DNA from: Silene conica
Lineage: Eukaryota; Streptophyta; Magnoliopsida; Caryophyllales; Caryophyllaceae
Reading direction: 5' to 3'
Length of the DNA stretch: 64,000 nucleotides
NCBI GenBank assembly: GCA_029255685.2
Contig: CM055318.2
Span: 28,322,001 to 28,386,000, forward strand
Position numbers and translations under genes: made by a program. Below are positions 12,302 through 23,988 of the stretch, piece by piece (within the stretch, counting starts at the first letter, position 1; each line of letters starts with the position of its first letter). Below the pieces are notes generated by a model. It saw only the letters and a list, made by a program, of their open reading frames with translations. It did no database searches and was not told the origin of the DNA.

Positions 12302-12320
12302 TGGCGTCGTTGACGAGGAT
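12302..12320 (+). promoter_or_regulatory. Primer-binding site of the Athila-like element
   Basis: TGGCGTCGTTGACGAGGAT resembles the tRNA-Asp type site of Athila elements (from memory TGGCGCCGTTGCCGGGGAT) with a few substitutions. It sits three bases after the LTR end. Confidence 0.6.
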
Positions 12321-12429
12321 GGCGTTAGAATGTACGTAATTTAGTCGAGTTTTAGTTTCGTTGTTTTTGCTTGTTTGATTGAGTTGTGTTAGTTTCTTGT
12401 AGAGTGTTGTGTTTGTTACCTCGCCCTAA

Positions 12430-14845
12430 TGCCTAAAAACACTAGGACGACTAATGATTTTGCTTGAGTTTATGCCTAGAGGAGAAGGCACTTACCTACT
12501 TTGTAGTTCTGAACCGAAAAGGCTCTTTTGGGCCTTAAGGAGTAGAACCTTAGCTAGGGTAAGAACCGATTCCTATACCATCTCAAACCAAAACAACACA
12601 ATCACCCCACCGGACCTTGAAAACCCAACCCAAGAGCAACCAAACTCAACCATTAATAACTTTCACGAAAATCCTTTATACAATCTCCACATCCCAAATT
12701 CATCACCCACAACTCTACCGTATCATACACCAATCCAACAATAAGCGATGGCGGCTTTGAGAAATTATAACCGCCCAAACCATAATGATACATCCACACC
12801 CATCAACTATGGACCCCTAACTCCGAATAATTTTGTGATGCATCTGACACAAGTCGGCCTAATTGAGAAGCATATGTTCGGTGGTGGCTCTCATGAGGAT
12901 GCCCATGCGCATCTCCGAAAGTTCAAAAGTAAGGTGGCCTTGATGAAGAAATTTGGGGTCACAGAATAGACTCTAAGGCTCATGTTATTTCTATTTTCGT
13001 TGACCGATAAGGCGGAGAGATGGTTAAATGTCCATGCCCTCGATACTTTCACAACTTGGGATAACCTAGACAAAGCCTTCATTACCAAATACTACCCTTC
13101 ATCTAAACGCCATGCTTAGAAATGAGATAACAACCTTTCAACAAGAAGATGGGGAATCCTTGGGAGAAGCATGAGACCGACACCAAGATTTGTTATCCCG
13201 ATGCCCACATCACGGTATTCCAACGTGTTATATATCTCAAACTTTCTTTCAAACCCTTTTGCCTCGCTCAAAGGAAATGGTTAATGCTTCGATCGGAGGT
13301 GGTTTTGATCACCTAGGAGATGAAGAGGGAGTCGAGCTCATAAAGAAGATGGTGGATTCTGAGGAAAATTATGGTTCTCGGGGAAATATGTTGAGGAGAA
13401 ATAGTCGGTAGCCCCAAGACAATCTTTCAAATGCTAATGCCGAAACCAACACCAAGATAGACCTCCTAACTAAGAAGTTGGAGCAACTACAAAAAGGCAA
13501 GTGAACCAATCAAGTGGATCTTGCGGCCCGCCAATGCAAGAGGTAGTGAACGTTGTGTCTTGTGATTTGTGCGGTGGAAATGGCAATACCTTTGATGTAG
13601 GCCAATAATTCATATGAGATGAGTGGTGATGGAAGTGAGCAAGAGTGCTATGCCTTTCAAGACTTTAACAACAACATGAGGCCACAAAGAACTTATAACA
13701 ATAATCAAAATTTCAACAATGACCCAAGCACTTACAATCCCAATTCCAATGCAGACCATCCGGGTATGAGAAATCACTTTCTAAGCTACAAGAGCACAAA
13801 TGTGCAAAACCCTCACCAAATTCTACAAAACACCAACTCACCCGAATTCCAACCAAGGGGTGGAGGGGTTAATATGAGGAACAATTTCGGAAATCAATCC
13901 CAAGGGTACAATAAGTACGGGAACAATCAAGGGTTTTATCAAGGCAGTCAACACAATCAAGCTAACCAAGGCTTTTGTCAAAATTTCAATGGCCAAACCT
14001 TTCAAAGCAACAATGCAAATTTCCAAAACAATAATAATTCCAATTTCAACAACCAAGAGCCAAGGGGAAACTTCCAAGGGCCAAGCAATCGAAATGACTA
14101 TGGATTTGCCTTTCCCCTAACGAATCAACCTACCAAAAGCCCTCCAATGATTCACAAGTAGGAGAGTTGTTGAAATGGTGAAGAACAAGCAAACCAACCA
14201 CAATCAAGAGATGATTAATTTAAGGAATGCGAACAAAAAAGAAATAAGGGAAATGGAGGCGCGGATGGACTCCCAAGCTCTTGAAAACCTGCAAAGGCCC
14301 CCGGGCGACTTCCTTGCTCAAGGCCAAAGCTCGAAAGATGCTTCCAACAACCACCAAGCTCATGCGGTGGTCTTAAGGAGTTGGATAGAGCTTGAGGATC
14401 CCTTTAAGGAGCTTGGCGCGGGTGGTGATGAACCAAAAAGAATGCTTGACAAGGGAAAAGCTAGAGAAATGGGTGAAGGGTTTTCTAAAAGTGGAACTCG
14501 TGGTGGAAAATGATGTGATCACTTTTTTGAGGATGTCCTTTATGAGGAGAAGATACATTAAGAAGAAGTGCAAGAAGAGGAATTGCTTGTTCAACCACCT
14601 CCTAAGGTAATAAGCCAACTTCCACCAAGGTAACTTCTAATTCTGAACTTGCTAGCTTACCATATCCTACTATAGCTTTGAAAGTTAGAGATAACTTCAA
14701 ATGCAAAAATTTTTGAAAAATCCTTGAGAAACTTGAAGTAACTCTACCTTTAACCGATGTTATCTTGAACATGCCAATATACTCAAATTTTGGGGAACCA
14801 CGAGATAAGTTTGGGGGAGGGGGTAAAAGATGCATATTCAATGGT
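12430..14845 (+). pseudogene. Athila-like gag and start of protease region, decayed
   Basis: Gag starts near ATG 12430 (MPKNTRTTNDFA) and breaks at once into several frames. Recognisable parts in order are a proline/asparagine-rich N-terminus; NYGPLTPNNFVMHL and GGSHEDAHAHLRKF (12748-12969); the WLNVHALDTFTTWD stretch near 13025; RCPHHGIP (about 13195); an Asn/Gln-rich C-terminal region (13619-14161) with QGYNKYGNNQGFY; and KQTNHNQEMINLRN followed by VVLRSWIELEDP (14175-14513), the equivalent of the Athila 'TLRSGKEL' segment. A last piece near 14725-14790 reads LEVTLPLTDVILNMP. Many frameshifts and stops show it is dead. Protease, RT and integrase are absent; copia sequence takes over at about 14846. 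Confidence 0.75.
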
Positions 14846-14998
14846 ATCTGCATAGTAAAAAGGGGTGGACGATATATGATTTAAATGAGAAACGAGTTTT
14901 CGTATCGAGGGATGTAATATTTTATGAGCACATTTTTCGTTATTCTATTACGAATAAGGAACTGGATTCGTCACCAAACAACACTGTTGAGGAGTCAC

Positions 14999-16048
14999 TG
15001 TAACACCCCTCGTTAGTGGAAGCTGAGTTACGAGCCAACTCGGCCGAGTAAGTCATACTCGTTCGAGTGAGCCTTTTACAGACATCAGGCCGTAGTTAAT
15101 ATATAAAGTAAACCGAGGTTAAAAACCTCATTTTAACCCAAATCGGAAAAGAAGTAAAAACCCTAATCTTTCCTCTTTCTCCATTTCAAGTCCTTCAAGG
15201 TTGTTTAGCAAGGTTTAGTTGCGCCGATCATCTACCTAATCCGCATTCTACCAATTAAGTGTCACCCTATCGTTGTTATATCGTAGATTATGATTTCGTA
15301 GTGAGTAATCCGTATTTGCATAATCTTTAGGAGGATGATTTATAGAGGAGCGTTGGTAGGAGAATTGTGTTTTTCTCCTGCTTTTTTGCTTTTAAGGTAG
15401 GGTTTCCCTACTCGTTTCTGTATGATAGTGATTGTGATGATACCGTCTTATTATTGTTATCACTTTATGATATATGATTATTGAGAATGAAAAACGTAAT
15501 GTGTGGGACCGTTGCGGGGAACGGATGTCACTCATATATATAATCACTCTTCGTGGGACCCTCCATGGAGAGGATGTGCACATTAATTAATGGTCTAGGT
15601 ACCCCTTGTTGCGGTAAGTGGGGGAATTGGTGTGGGGCTAAAGGCCACCACGGATGTTGTGTATCAGTGATAGCAGTGATATTGTGAACATTGTATGTGT
15701 TGTACCTTAGCATCATATCCGTCTTATTATTCAGTTGCTGACGCTTGTTGTTGTTTTACTGTGATGATCCATGTAATGGTGAGCAGAGTCTCAGGTTCAC
15801 TGATGAGTTTTGCTTGCTGGCTTGGGAGGAAGGGTCACCACAGTTTTGTAGAGTCCTCGAGTTGTAGCTTCCGCAGACACTTTTATATTTGGTTGTTTTA
15901 TAGACGGTTGTATACTTATACGTTACCTTAAACTTTAATAAAGGTTGCATGGTTTGTTATCTTGATATTATGCCTCGGAAACTGAGATGGTAATGCCCTC
16001 ATAGTCTGATGGTCCTATTTAAAGGCCTTGGATTATGTGGGCGTTATA
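14999..16048 (+). mobile_element. Solo LTR (gypsy type), TSD GTCAC
   Basis: The sequence runs from TGTAACACCCCTCG to a degraded end, GGGCGTTATA (expected ...TTACA). It is flanked by GTCAC at 14994-14998 and 16049-16053. The same LTR family is seen at 40002-41107, sharing ACTCGGCCGAGT palindromes, a GGTTTCCCTAC stretch and GATGATCCATGTAATGG. No internal sequence is present, so it is a solo LTR made by recombination between the two LTRs. It interrupts the copia integrase-RT linker. Confidence 0.88.
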
Positions 16049-16100
16049 GTCACAACAGTTTTGGGACCCGACACATAGTGAGGAAGAGAGTCATGTTGAG

Positions 16101-17235
16101 TGTAACACCCCCATTTATTTAAGAGCCTTTAGCAAGACATTCTCAAATAAATAGGATTGTTACCATCCCGGAATATCCGAGGTAGTGAATAACAAGGTAA
16201 ACAAACCAAAGTACTTTATATAAATACTGATTAAATTTAAACTTGGTATTACAACAACTACGAGGTCCAAACTTGATAAAAAGAAAGTACAACTGACGAT
16301 ATCTAAATGTGATCTAACTCTAAGTAGGTCCATGCCATGTCTCTCTCCATGCCCAAGCTCCTAATCCATCTGTCACTGACCTGTAAAATCTACTCCCCAT
16401 TCCGGATCATCGTAGGTGTCACACGAATACACAGGGTCAACCGCGAGGTTGAGTAGGTAACACAGATAAGACATAAATAACAGTAGAATCGTATCCTCCT
16501 CCATCTCCATTTCATTCAATCATCCTCCACGCCTCCATCACACCACACCTCCATCACACCACACCATCACACCGCACCTCCCATGGCCATATCACAAGTC
16601 CCATATCACAAGACCCAATATCACAAGACCCATATCGCAAGATCCATTTCACACCTCCCGATCTCCACAGTGATCAATAATAATAATACGATTCACAGTA
16701 CAGTAATAATCAATTATATCAAACTCGTAATAAGCATCACTTACACATTTCATGTCATAACATGAATCATAATATATTTCCCCTACCTCAAATCGCAGAA
16801 AGATAACCAACAGCTGCTAGAATTATTCCGTCTCGAACTCGGATCCTATAAATAGTACTTAATGTCAACGTCCAACCATACTACCAACCACTACTGAAAT
16901 ATTCAATCATGTTCATAAATGATAAACTTATTCGATCATGATTAGTCGATTACAACAATACACTAATCATGTTACTTACTATATATAGATTTACTATATA
17001 TAGACTTACTAAATATAACATACGATTCGAATACTCAATTATCATATATCGAGACAACAACAATATGGGTAATTAATAATAACCATAAGTACTAACAACA
17101 ATAATAATACACCACCAACTTAACATGTCATTACCATTATAACATTAATAATAATAATATGATATAATATGATGTATCACTAATTAACAACAATGATTAG
17201 CTCCAAAATTAAACACCAATTATAACCTTAATAAA

Positions 17236-17266
<31 letters not shown>

Positions 17267-18716
17267 TGATATAACATTGGTAAAGCGCATGACATCCACG
17301 ACCCCAAAACCCTAACAAAGACTACAGCCCTTAACCCGTCACTTATGCGTGCGTGAAAACAGCTCCGTCACTACTCCCCATAACGCCACCACCACACCGA
17401 CAACCACGCACTACGAGTTCCCCAGCCATCAACTACCATTAGCACACCAAGCCAACCCCCCGACGACCGACCAAGAGGTGAACCAGCTTCCTTACCAGCG
17501 CTGAAAATCCTGCCCAGACCTCACGATACCCTGCTCTATACACCTATCGGCAACCGCTCAGTCTCTAACAACCACCATGACCACCACCAGGTCCTCCCTT
17601 GACACACGACTCATAACCATGGTGGTAACACCGTGCCGACCTCCCGAGTCAACGGTGTTACCACCCCCAAAAGAATCCTGGACACGCAACAACCCACCAG
17701 ACCCGCAACCTCAGTGAGCACGAACACCATTCGACGCTGACTCCGCCGACTACAGCCACTAAGACAACCACCATGGCACCCTCTAGACTACCCTTAAACC
17801 ACTTAGCCCAAAACCCAGAACAGATATTAAAAGACTCAACATCAGAAGCCCTCACAAAACAACACGTTACAACTCTGTTTTGACACGAAAATAAAACAGC
17901 CTGACACGGTTACAAAACCACCGCGCCTGGTGGTCCTCGCTGGTCGAAGGTGACTCATTTGAGGTCAAAGTGTATCTACCAATGTCATAGATCAAGATTA
18001 TACAGAAATCAAAACTCCTAGACATGATATACACCCTTGAAACCGACACCCAAAAGAGGAATAAAAACACTAAAAACATAACAGTGGTGTACGTACCAAT
18101 TTCACAGCCAAAAAGAACCACCCTAGGCTATAACACGACCACCGTGGTTGACCCCCTCTTGCTCTCTGCTGTGACGGCTGGGTTTGTGTGCAAACAGATC
18201 TGAATTTGGTTTAGGTTTAGGGTAAGTATGGGTGGTCTAAAAGTGGTGGCAGGGAGAGGGTGTATAACGTGTAAGATGTGGCGTAGGTGGGCTGTTTGTT
18301 CAACACACATACGAGGCCCATACTAGGCAACCACACGTCCCTAGTTCGATCCCCACCACGGCCCTAAAACACATTTTTCGAGTGTATACTAGCTATTTAA
18401 AAACAACTAAAGAAAATACTTATCGTCAACCCGTAAAATAACTACATACACGTTACTAAAAGAAAATGGGGTTTATTACAGCGAAGTATTTATAAATAAC
18501 AATTAACAACGTTTAACAAATTATATAAAATTATATATCATCATGAAAAATATATAAATAACTCGTTATCATAAACTATGAAAATACGAGTAATTATCGA
18601 ATACTGACGTTCAAACAACTATTAACATTTCCAAATAAATAAGCAACTATTAACATTTCCAAATAAATATTAAATAATAAAAAAAAATAAGATATAACAA
18701 AATACGGGGTATTACA
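16101..18716 (-). mobile_element. Solo LTR (chromovirus type), TSD TTGAG
   Basis: A 2.6-kb LTR starts TGTAACACCCCCATTTATTT and ends GGGGTATTACA. It is flanked by TTGAG at 16096-16100 and 18717-18721. Its ends match those of the chromovirus LTR at 50677-52853, which fixes the orientation as minus. It contains an AAT microsatellite near 17231-17266. None of the small ORFs inside is supported as a gene. Confidence 0.88.
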
Positions 18717-18721
18717 TTGAG

Positions 18722-20581
18722 ACAGAAGCTGCTGCCAGGGGGAGTGGCGAACCAGTAGTACTAGAAGCGATTCAGCAGGAAGGCGAGACAGTTGAGGGAG
18801 TTCAGGGGAACATGAATGAAAGGAACAACGCTGAAAACAATGCTGAAACGAGTGAGTTGATATCTGTAGAGGAAGTAGGGGAAAGACTTGGACGTGGAGC
18901 TAGGGATAAGTGTGAACCAGCATGGAAGTGTGATTACTATTGAAAGTCCACCAGAATCATTTGCCCGACATCGAATGCTCACCAACTTCAAGATGCGTCC
19001 TCAAAGTCAGGTACTCATTATCCTTTAGATGATTATATTGTTACTAATTGTTTTTCACAATCTCATAGGGTCCGGGCTTTCTAGCAATTATTGATGAGAA
19101 AGTTGAGCCAAATCATATGAAGCGAAAAAAGATGAAAGATGGAGAGAAGTCATGAAGAAGAAGATTGATGCATTGGAAAAAAATGGAACTTGGAAATTAG
19201 TCACACTACCGGAGGGAAAGAAACCAGTAGGTTACAAATGGGTATACAAGATCAAGTACAAAGTAGATGGGTCAATAGAGCGGTATAAGGCGCGTCTTGT
19301 AGCTCAAGAATTTACTCAAGTGGAGGGTATCGATTTTCATGAGACATATGCACCGGTAACGAAAATGACTAGTGTAAGGTGTATGTTAGTTGTGGCCGTG
19401 ATCAAAGGATGGTTCATAGAACAATTGGATGTGAAAAATGTTTTTTTACATGGGTATCTCGATGAAGAAGTGTACATGAAGATACCTGAAGGATTTGAAA
19501 GAAAAGAAGGAAATAAGGTATGCAAATTATTGAAATCTATCTATGGTTTGAAACAAGCGTCATAGAATTAGTTTGCTAAATTGACCACTTCGTTGAAAAG
19601 CTATGGGTTCGTACAATCACTTACGGATTATTCCCTTTTTACTTTCAATCGTAATGACATATTTATAGGAGTATTGGTTTATGTCGATGATATGATATTG
19701 GTTAGTAATGATAACACGACGTGTAAAAGTTTCAAAGTATTTTTAGACAAAAGCTTTGGAATTAACGACTTGGGAAGACTTAAAATATTTTCTGGGTATA
19801 AGGGTGGCACACGGTCAAGACAGTTTGTTTTTGAACCAAAGGAAGTATGCAATGGGGATTATAGAGGAAACATATATGCAAGGAGCTAAAACCGTATATC
19901 TCCAATGAGGCAGAGGCATAATTTGGCTTTAGCAAAAGGAGAAATATTGCATGACGTAATGAAGTATCGACGCCTCATTGGTAGGCTGGTGTATTTGACT
20001 ATAACCAGACCTAACCTTGTTTATGCGGTGCATATTTTGTTACAATTTGTTAACGAGCCAAAGCAGGAGCATTGGTAAGCGCCAATAAGAGTTGTTCGAT
20101 ATATCAAGCGAAATCAAAGCAAAGGGATCACGCTTAAAATAAAGTCGAGCTTACAAGTGCATGGATATTGTGAATCCGACTACGGTAGTTGCCCTCTTAC
20201 AAGACGATCACTTAGTGGTTATTTCGTAGCAATAGACGACTCACCAGTGTCGTGGAGAGCAAAGAAATAGTTGACGATAGTTAAGTCATAGTAGTTGAGG
20301 CCTAGTATAGGGCGATGGGAGCAGCTACTAGTAAACTAATTTGGATAAAGTCGTTCCTTGTCTCCCTAGGAGTCTTCCACACAAAGCCAATGGAATTACA
20401 TTGCGACAATCAAGCGGTTATGCACATCGCGAAGAACCCAGTTTTTCATGATCGAACAAAATATATAGAGATCGATTGCCATTTCATTCGACAACATCTG
20501 GTGTCAAACACTATCCACACATCTCATGTGCGAAGCAAGGAACAAATAGCCGATTCATTCACTAAGGCACTAAGGGGATAA
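18722..20581 (+). pseudogene. Copia reverse transcriptase-RNase H, decayed
   Basis: The linker region (18722-19140) is followed by an intact stretch (19152-19565) reading MKKKIDALEKNGTWKLV, KWVYKIKYKVDGSIERYKARLVA, HETYAPVTKMTSVR, QLDVKNVFLHG and CKLLKSIYGLKQ; the first catalytic Asp is in LDVK. A TAG at 19563 then breaks the frame. The next piece (19581-19889) carries the YVDDM catalytic box in VLVYVDDMILVSND. A later piece (20315-20581) carries the RNase H end, LHCDNQAVMHIAKNPVFHDRTKYI and EQIADSFTKAL. Stops and frameshifts between the pieces mean no functional polyprotein. Confidence 0.9.
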
Positions 20582-20645
20582 GAGTTTGATCACCTTCAAT
20601 TCAAGTTGGGACTTGGTTTGCCTCGACCTCCAACTTGAGGGGGAG

Positions 20646-20845
20646 TGAAAGAATATAATCCCATATATTATATTATTCCTAGTATTATTGTGATATTTGT
20701 ATTTGTAGCAAGAGTATATTTCTTTTTATTAGTTGCTTTATAATTAGGAGATTAGATAGGAGTTAAAGATTTCATAGTTGGTGTGAAGTTGTATATATGT
20801 ATTAGATTTTCCATTGATGAATAACAACCAGAATTAATATTTCCA
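20646..20845 (+). repeat. 3' LTR of the copia element
   Basis: It starts TGAAAGAATATAATCCC directly after the polypurine tract. The end at ...TATTTCCA (20845) is inferred from the inverted TGAAA/TTTCCA ends. The right boundary is uncertain by tens of bases because no 5' LTR is available for comparison. Confidence 0.55.
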
Positions 20846-21219
20846 ATATGCACTTTATTATTCTAAAAGTTCTCAATGTTAGTTTTGTTGGTACGGTAAT
20901 GTAATTAAGCCAGATATCAGTGCACCAGGTTTTATAGTTTAATTATGACGTTTAGTTTTTATGTTATCCTTTTGTTGAGCCTTGTATACAAAATCAACCA
21001 GAATTGGAGGAGTATACCCTTTAATTTGCCTTTAATATCCCTGAAACAAATATTTGTTAAAACTGGTTTTCTTGTTCTATCACAAACACAAACAACATAG
21101 TAGCGGAGTACGTCTGTGATCCACAAGAATGTCTTAAAGAAAATTATGATGCTATAAAACATACATTAGAAAAAACGTTGAGGGATAATAATGAATGTTT
21201 AGTGAGTAATGGGTAATTC
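20846..21219. other. Intergenic spacer
   Basis: This AT-rich sequence lies between the copia LTR and the stop codon of the small secreted-peptide candidate. It probably includes that gene's 3' UTR. No other signal was seen. Confidence 0.45.
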
Positions 21220-21444
21220 TTAATGACCTAACACCGTAACCTTTGGTTGATTCTCAGTATTATCATCATCAAATATGTTTTCTGTGGTTTCAGGGGTTGT
21301 TGTGTCCTCACTTGTTTCAGGAAGGTTTCCTATAATCCCCGACGATGCCAGCTCCATCGAATCCTCCGCATGTACTCTTATCAACACTGAGCTTATTAGC
21401 ACCATTGCTAAACACAATGCCACATTACTTACATTCTTTGCCAT
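21220..21444 (-). CDS. Putative small secreted peptide precursor, 74 aa
   Basis: The ORF starts at the only ATG (21444; MAKNVSNVALCLAMVLISS). A hydrophobic core from residue 8 to 20 followed by RVHAED looks like a cleavable signal peptide with a cut after VHA. The remaining ~48 residues are acidic and rich in Thr, Glu, Asp and Asn, contain no cysteine, and end PKVTVLGH. A TATA-like TATAAAT on the minus strand (21552-21558) lies about 108 bp upstream of the ATG, a sensible promoter distance. I do not recognise the family. A short tail ending in Gly-His recalls, loosely, plant peptide-hormone precursors such as the IDA/PIP group, but the SGPS core is absent. It could also be a chance ORF; the signal peptide and TATA box argue for a gene. 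Confidence 0.5.
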   Translation of the reverse strand: MAKNVSNVALCLAMVLISSVLIRVHAEDSMELASSGIIGNLPETSEDTTTPETTENIFDDDNTENQPKVTVLGH

Positions 21445-21569
21445 TTTCCAAAGATGATGAGTTTTCACAACCTTTGTTTGCACGAACTTTCTTTTTATCT
21501 TTTTTTTTGTGGTGTTAAGTGTTTAATAAATCAGATGGGTTGATAAAGGGAATTTATACAAAGGGATTG

Positions 21570-22754
21570 ATGTTGCTGTTATGATTTTGTGGACATTAGA
21601 ATGTTTGTTGTTTTCACAAAAAGATTTCTAATTTTTCAGCGGGTTTTGTTCTAACTTTTAGGAGGACAAATTCTAAAATTAGCTTCCAAGTGCGACAAGT
21701 GATAAACTTCAATTGATCAATATCTTTTGCATTTAAAAACATGAAATGATATTAACCATTCACCAACACTCAGGTTACCAATAAAAAATGTTACATATAT
21801 TTAACATCATTCATTTACATCAACGTAGTGTTCTTAAAGACGTTCTTATAATAAACTTGTTGTCAGATCAATTTTACAATTTGAAGTAAATAATAAACAT
21901 AAGTTAACAAATGAATATGTATAATATATAATGATTATACTCTACGATAAAATATGTATCCTCATTATAAAATAATATAACGAGGTATGAAATATATTGC
22001 CTCTCAATTACTAATAGGAAACTCATCTCACAAAAATCTTTGTGTCATCATTAGTATCATGTCAAATATGGATCATGATAAATATTTAAAAATATACAAG
22101 AACAATACATTACATACTCATATTTTAAATTGAGGGATCAGTCTTAAATATAAAATGGGAAAATAGCCCAATTAACAAAAGTTGATGAGGCTATGAAGTA
22201 ACATGAAACTATAATTCATTAACATGCATGCGCAATTGTTTTATATTGGGAGTGAATTAGGTACTATTTAAATTTTTTAAACTATACTTATTTGATTTAA
22301 GCAAGTTAATTAGCAATGAGATACTGATACGATGAAAAACCGGGGTTGAACTGTAATGTTACGACTTACGAGTTCATCTAGCAAATGAAGTAGAGTTACA
22401 ATACGAAAGTAACTGTTCGAGGAACCGCGGTTGGACTGAAATGTCGCCTAAATGACAATGTCATATGTTGGTGGTGTTTGAATCATTATTCTTATGTTTT
22501 TTTGCTTTCGGTGTTATATATGTCTCTTTTTAATACATATAAACCAATTGATAATTGACGTTTTGCTTCTTTTTTTTGTCTTTACACATTATAAATAATA
22601 TGATTACCACAACTGGTATTAAATATTCAAGAAGTTTAAATAGCTACAATTACATCTATAACAAATATACCAAAGGTAGAAAACTCGTTTTTTTATCCTC
22701 TACATACTGAGGCCAATTCATCTTCCAAATGCCAACTTTTAGACAATAGAAGCA
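21570..22754. other. Intergenic AT-rich sequence
   Basis: No gene or clear repeat was recognised. The sequence is AT-rich with no long ORF. Confidence 0.45.
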
Positions 22755-23260
22755 CTAATGTAGAATTGTAACATTAGTTTTTGAATCGACCCTTCCTTTT
22801 CCAAAAGAATCATACTTTGCAACATGTTTGCCTTTGTCATTCTCCAGAATTTGACATATCCCTAGTCTTCTTGTACGATTTCCCTTTACAAACCATAACA
22901 TATTTGTGTTACTTATCAAGTTCATTAGGGATGATCCTCTCAGCCTGATCAACATTCCATGGAACATTTTTTGTGTTATTGTTCCTCCTTGCATGTAAAA
23001 GTCTAAACGAAAGTTTTTTAACCCTTCAGACAATGAATTGATCACAATATCAATTGCTAGCTTCTAAGATATGGGAAATCCAAAATTCCATGATCTGAAA
23101 GTGCCCAATCTTCGTGAACACTAAGGACCAATCGTATTTCTCTAATCTAAAGTATTTGCCTAACCTAAATTGGATTAGAGAAGCTTACGATGAGCATCGA
23201 ATATTTCCAATCTAGCATGCTTCTGAAACATAATTTTCAGTTGCGCATCCATACCATCAA
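22755..23260 (-). pseudogene. Copia gag (UBN2-type) fragment
   Basis: Read on the minus strand, 23260 down to 22755 gives DAQLKIMFQKHARLEIFDAH, then GFPIS, then LAIDIVINSLSEG and KNFRLDFYMQGGTITQ, then a lysine-rich tail. This matches the order and character of the UBN2 gag domain of Ty1/copia elements, where a 'LGxPIS.ELAIDxVLNSLP' block is usual. Stops and at least one frameshift are present. No LTRs or pol were found nearby. Confidence 0.6.
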
Positions 23261-23660
23261 AATATTTTTTAAAATATGGTTCAATGTATGCTACTATCAA
23301 ACACATCACTTGTGTTGATATGTCTTCATGTCTATAAGCATTTACCTAGCTCTACTCTCAGCTTAGGTGGCTGCAGGATTAAGAAGTTCAGGAAGATGGT
23401 TGTCAAGAATTGGTTCCCTTCATTCACATTTGAGAACAATTCTCATAGTTTTCCTCATTTCGGGATATTATTAGCATTTAGTTTGTCCTTCTTAAGGATA
23501 TAGTACAAAAATAAAACATAAGTTGTTATCAGTCATAATATCTACATAAACATAAGAACAGACGAGTATAAGTGAAATTTTCATCAAAGCAGTTGAAAAA
23601 AACTTTTTAAACTACCAAACGCCCTTTTAAAAAACAGTCCGTTTTTTATAAGACGGGCGT
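23261..23660. other. Spacer upstream of the copia gag fragment
   Basis: AT-rich sequence, perhaps part of the same old element. No support was found for the small plus-strand ORF at 23276-23503. Confidence 0.35.
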
Positions 23661-23684
23661 ACCCGTCGCAAGCTTGCGACGGGT
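23661..23684. repeat. Perfect 24-bp palindrome
   Basis: The half-site ACCCGTCGCAAG is followed by its exact reverse complement, centred on AAGCTT. A related form (GTCACAAGCTTGTGAC) occurs at 39642-39657, each time followed by another copy of part of the half-site or near a GACGGGC. It is probably part of a repeat family. Confidence 0.85.
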
Positions 23685-23988
23685 CAAATAGTGGTTAAAT
23701 GGGGCAAGTACATACCGTGTAGAAATAGGGGGTGGGTCATGCAAGTGGGGATGATGGGTGGTGATGTCATGCAAGTGAGGATAATTAAACAAAGTATCAT
23801 ATTTTTCCCTTCCCCAAATCCCTCGAGAACCCAAAAACCGTCATAATCTCTTCCACTCCAAACATCTCTTTCACTTCCACTGCAAGCATCTTTTCATTTC
23901 CCCTCCTCCTTCTGTCTTCATTTCCTAACAAAAAATTCATTTCCTAAAAATAATCGTCCTTCTGTCTTCATTTGTCGTCATTTGTGTC

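Larger units (their letters stand above)
14846..20845 (+). mobile_element. 5'-truncated Ty1/copia element with two nested solo LTRs
   Basis: The internal region begins inside the integrase/RT linker (WTIYDLNEKRVFVSRDVIFY, about 14862-14925). It continues after the solo LTR at 14999-16048, pauses again at the solo LTR 16101-18716, and resumes at 18722 through RT and RNase H. It ends at a polypurine tract (TTGAGGGGGAG, to 20645) and a short 3' LTR. The 5' half (LTR, gag, protease, most of integrase) is missing. Coding sequence joins cleanly when both solo LTRs and one copy of each 5-bp TSD are ignored. Confidence 0.85.

Noticed and set aside
13838-14077. 79-codon hydrophobic minus-strand ORF
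   Set aside because: It is the antisense of the Asn/Gln-rich gag tail (AAC/CAA codons read as GTT/TTG), which gives false Val/Leu-rich membrane segments.
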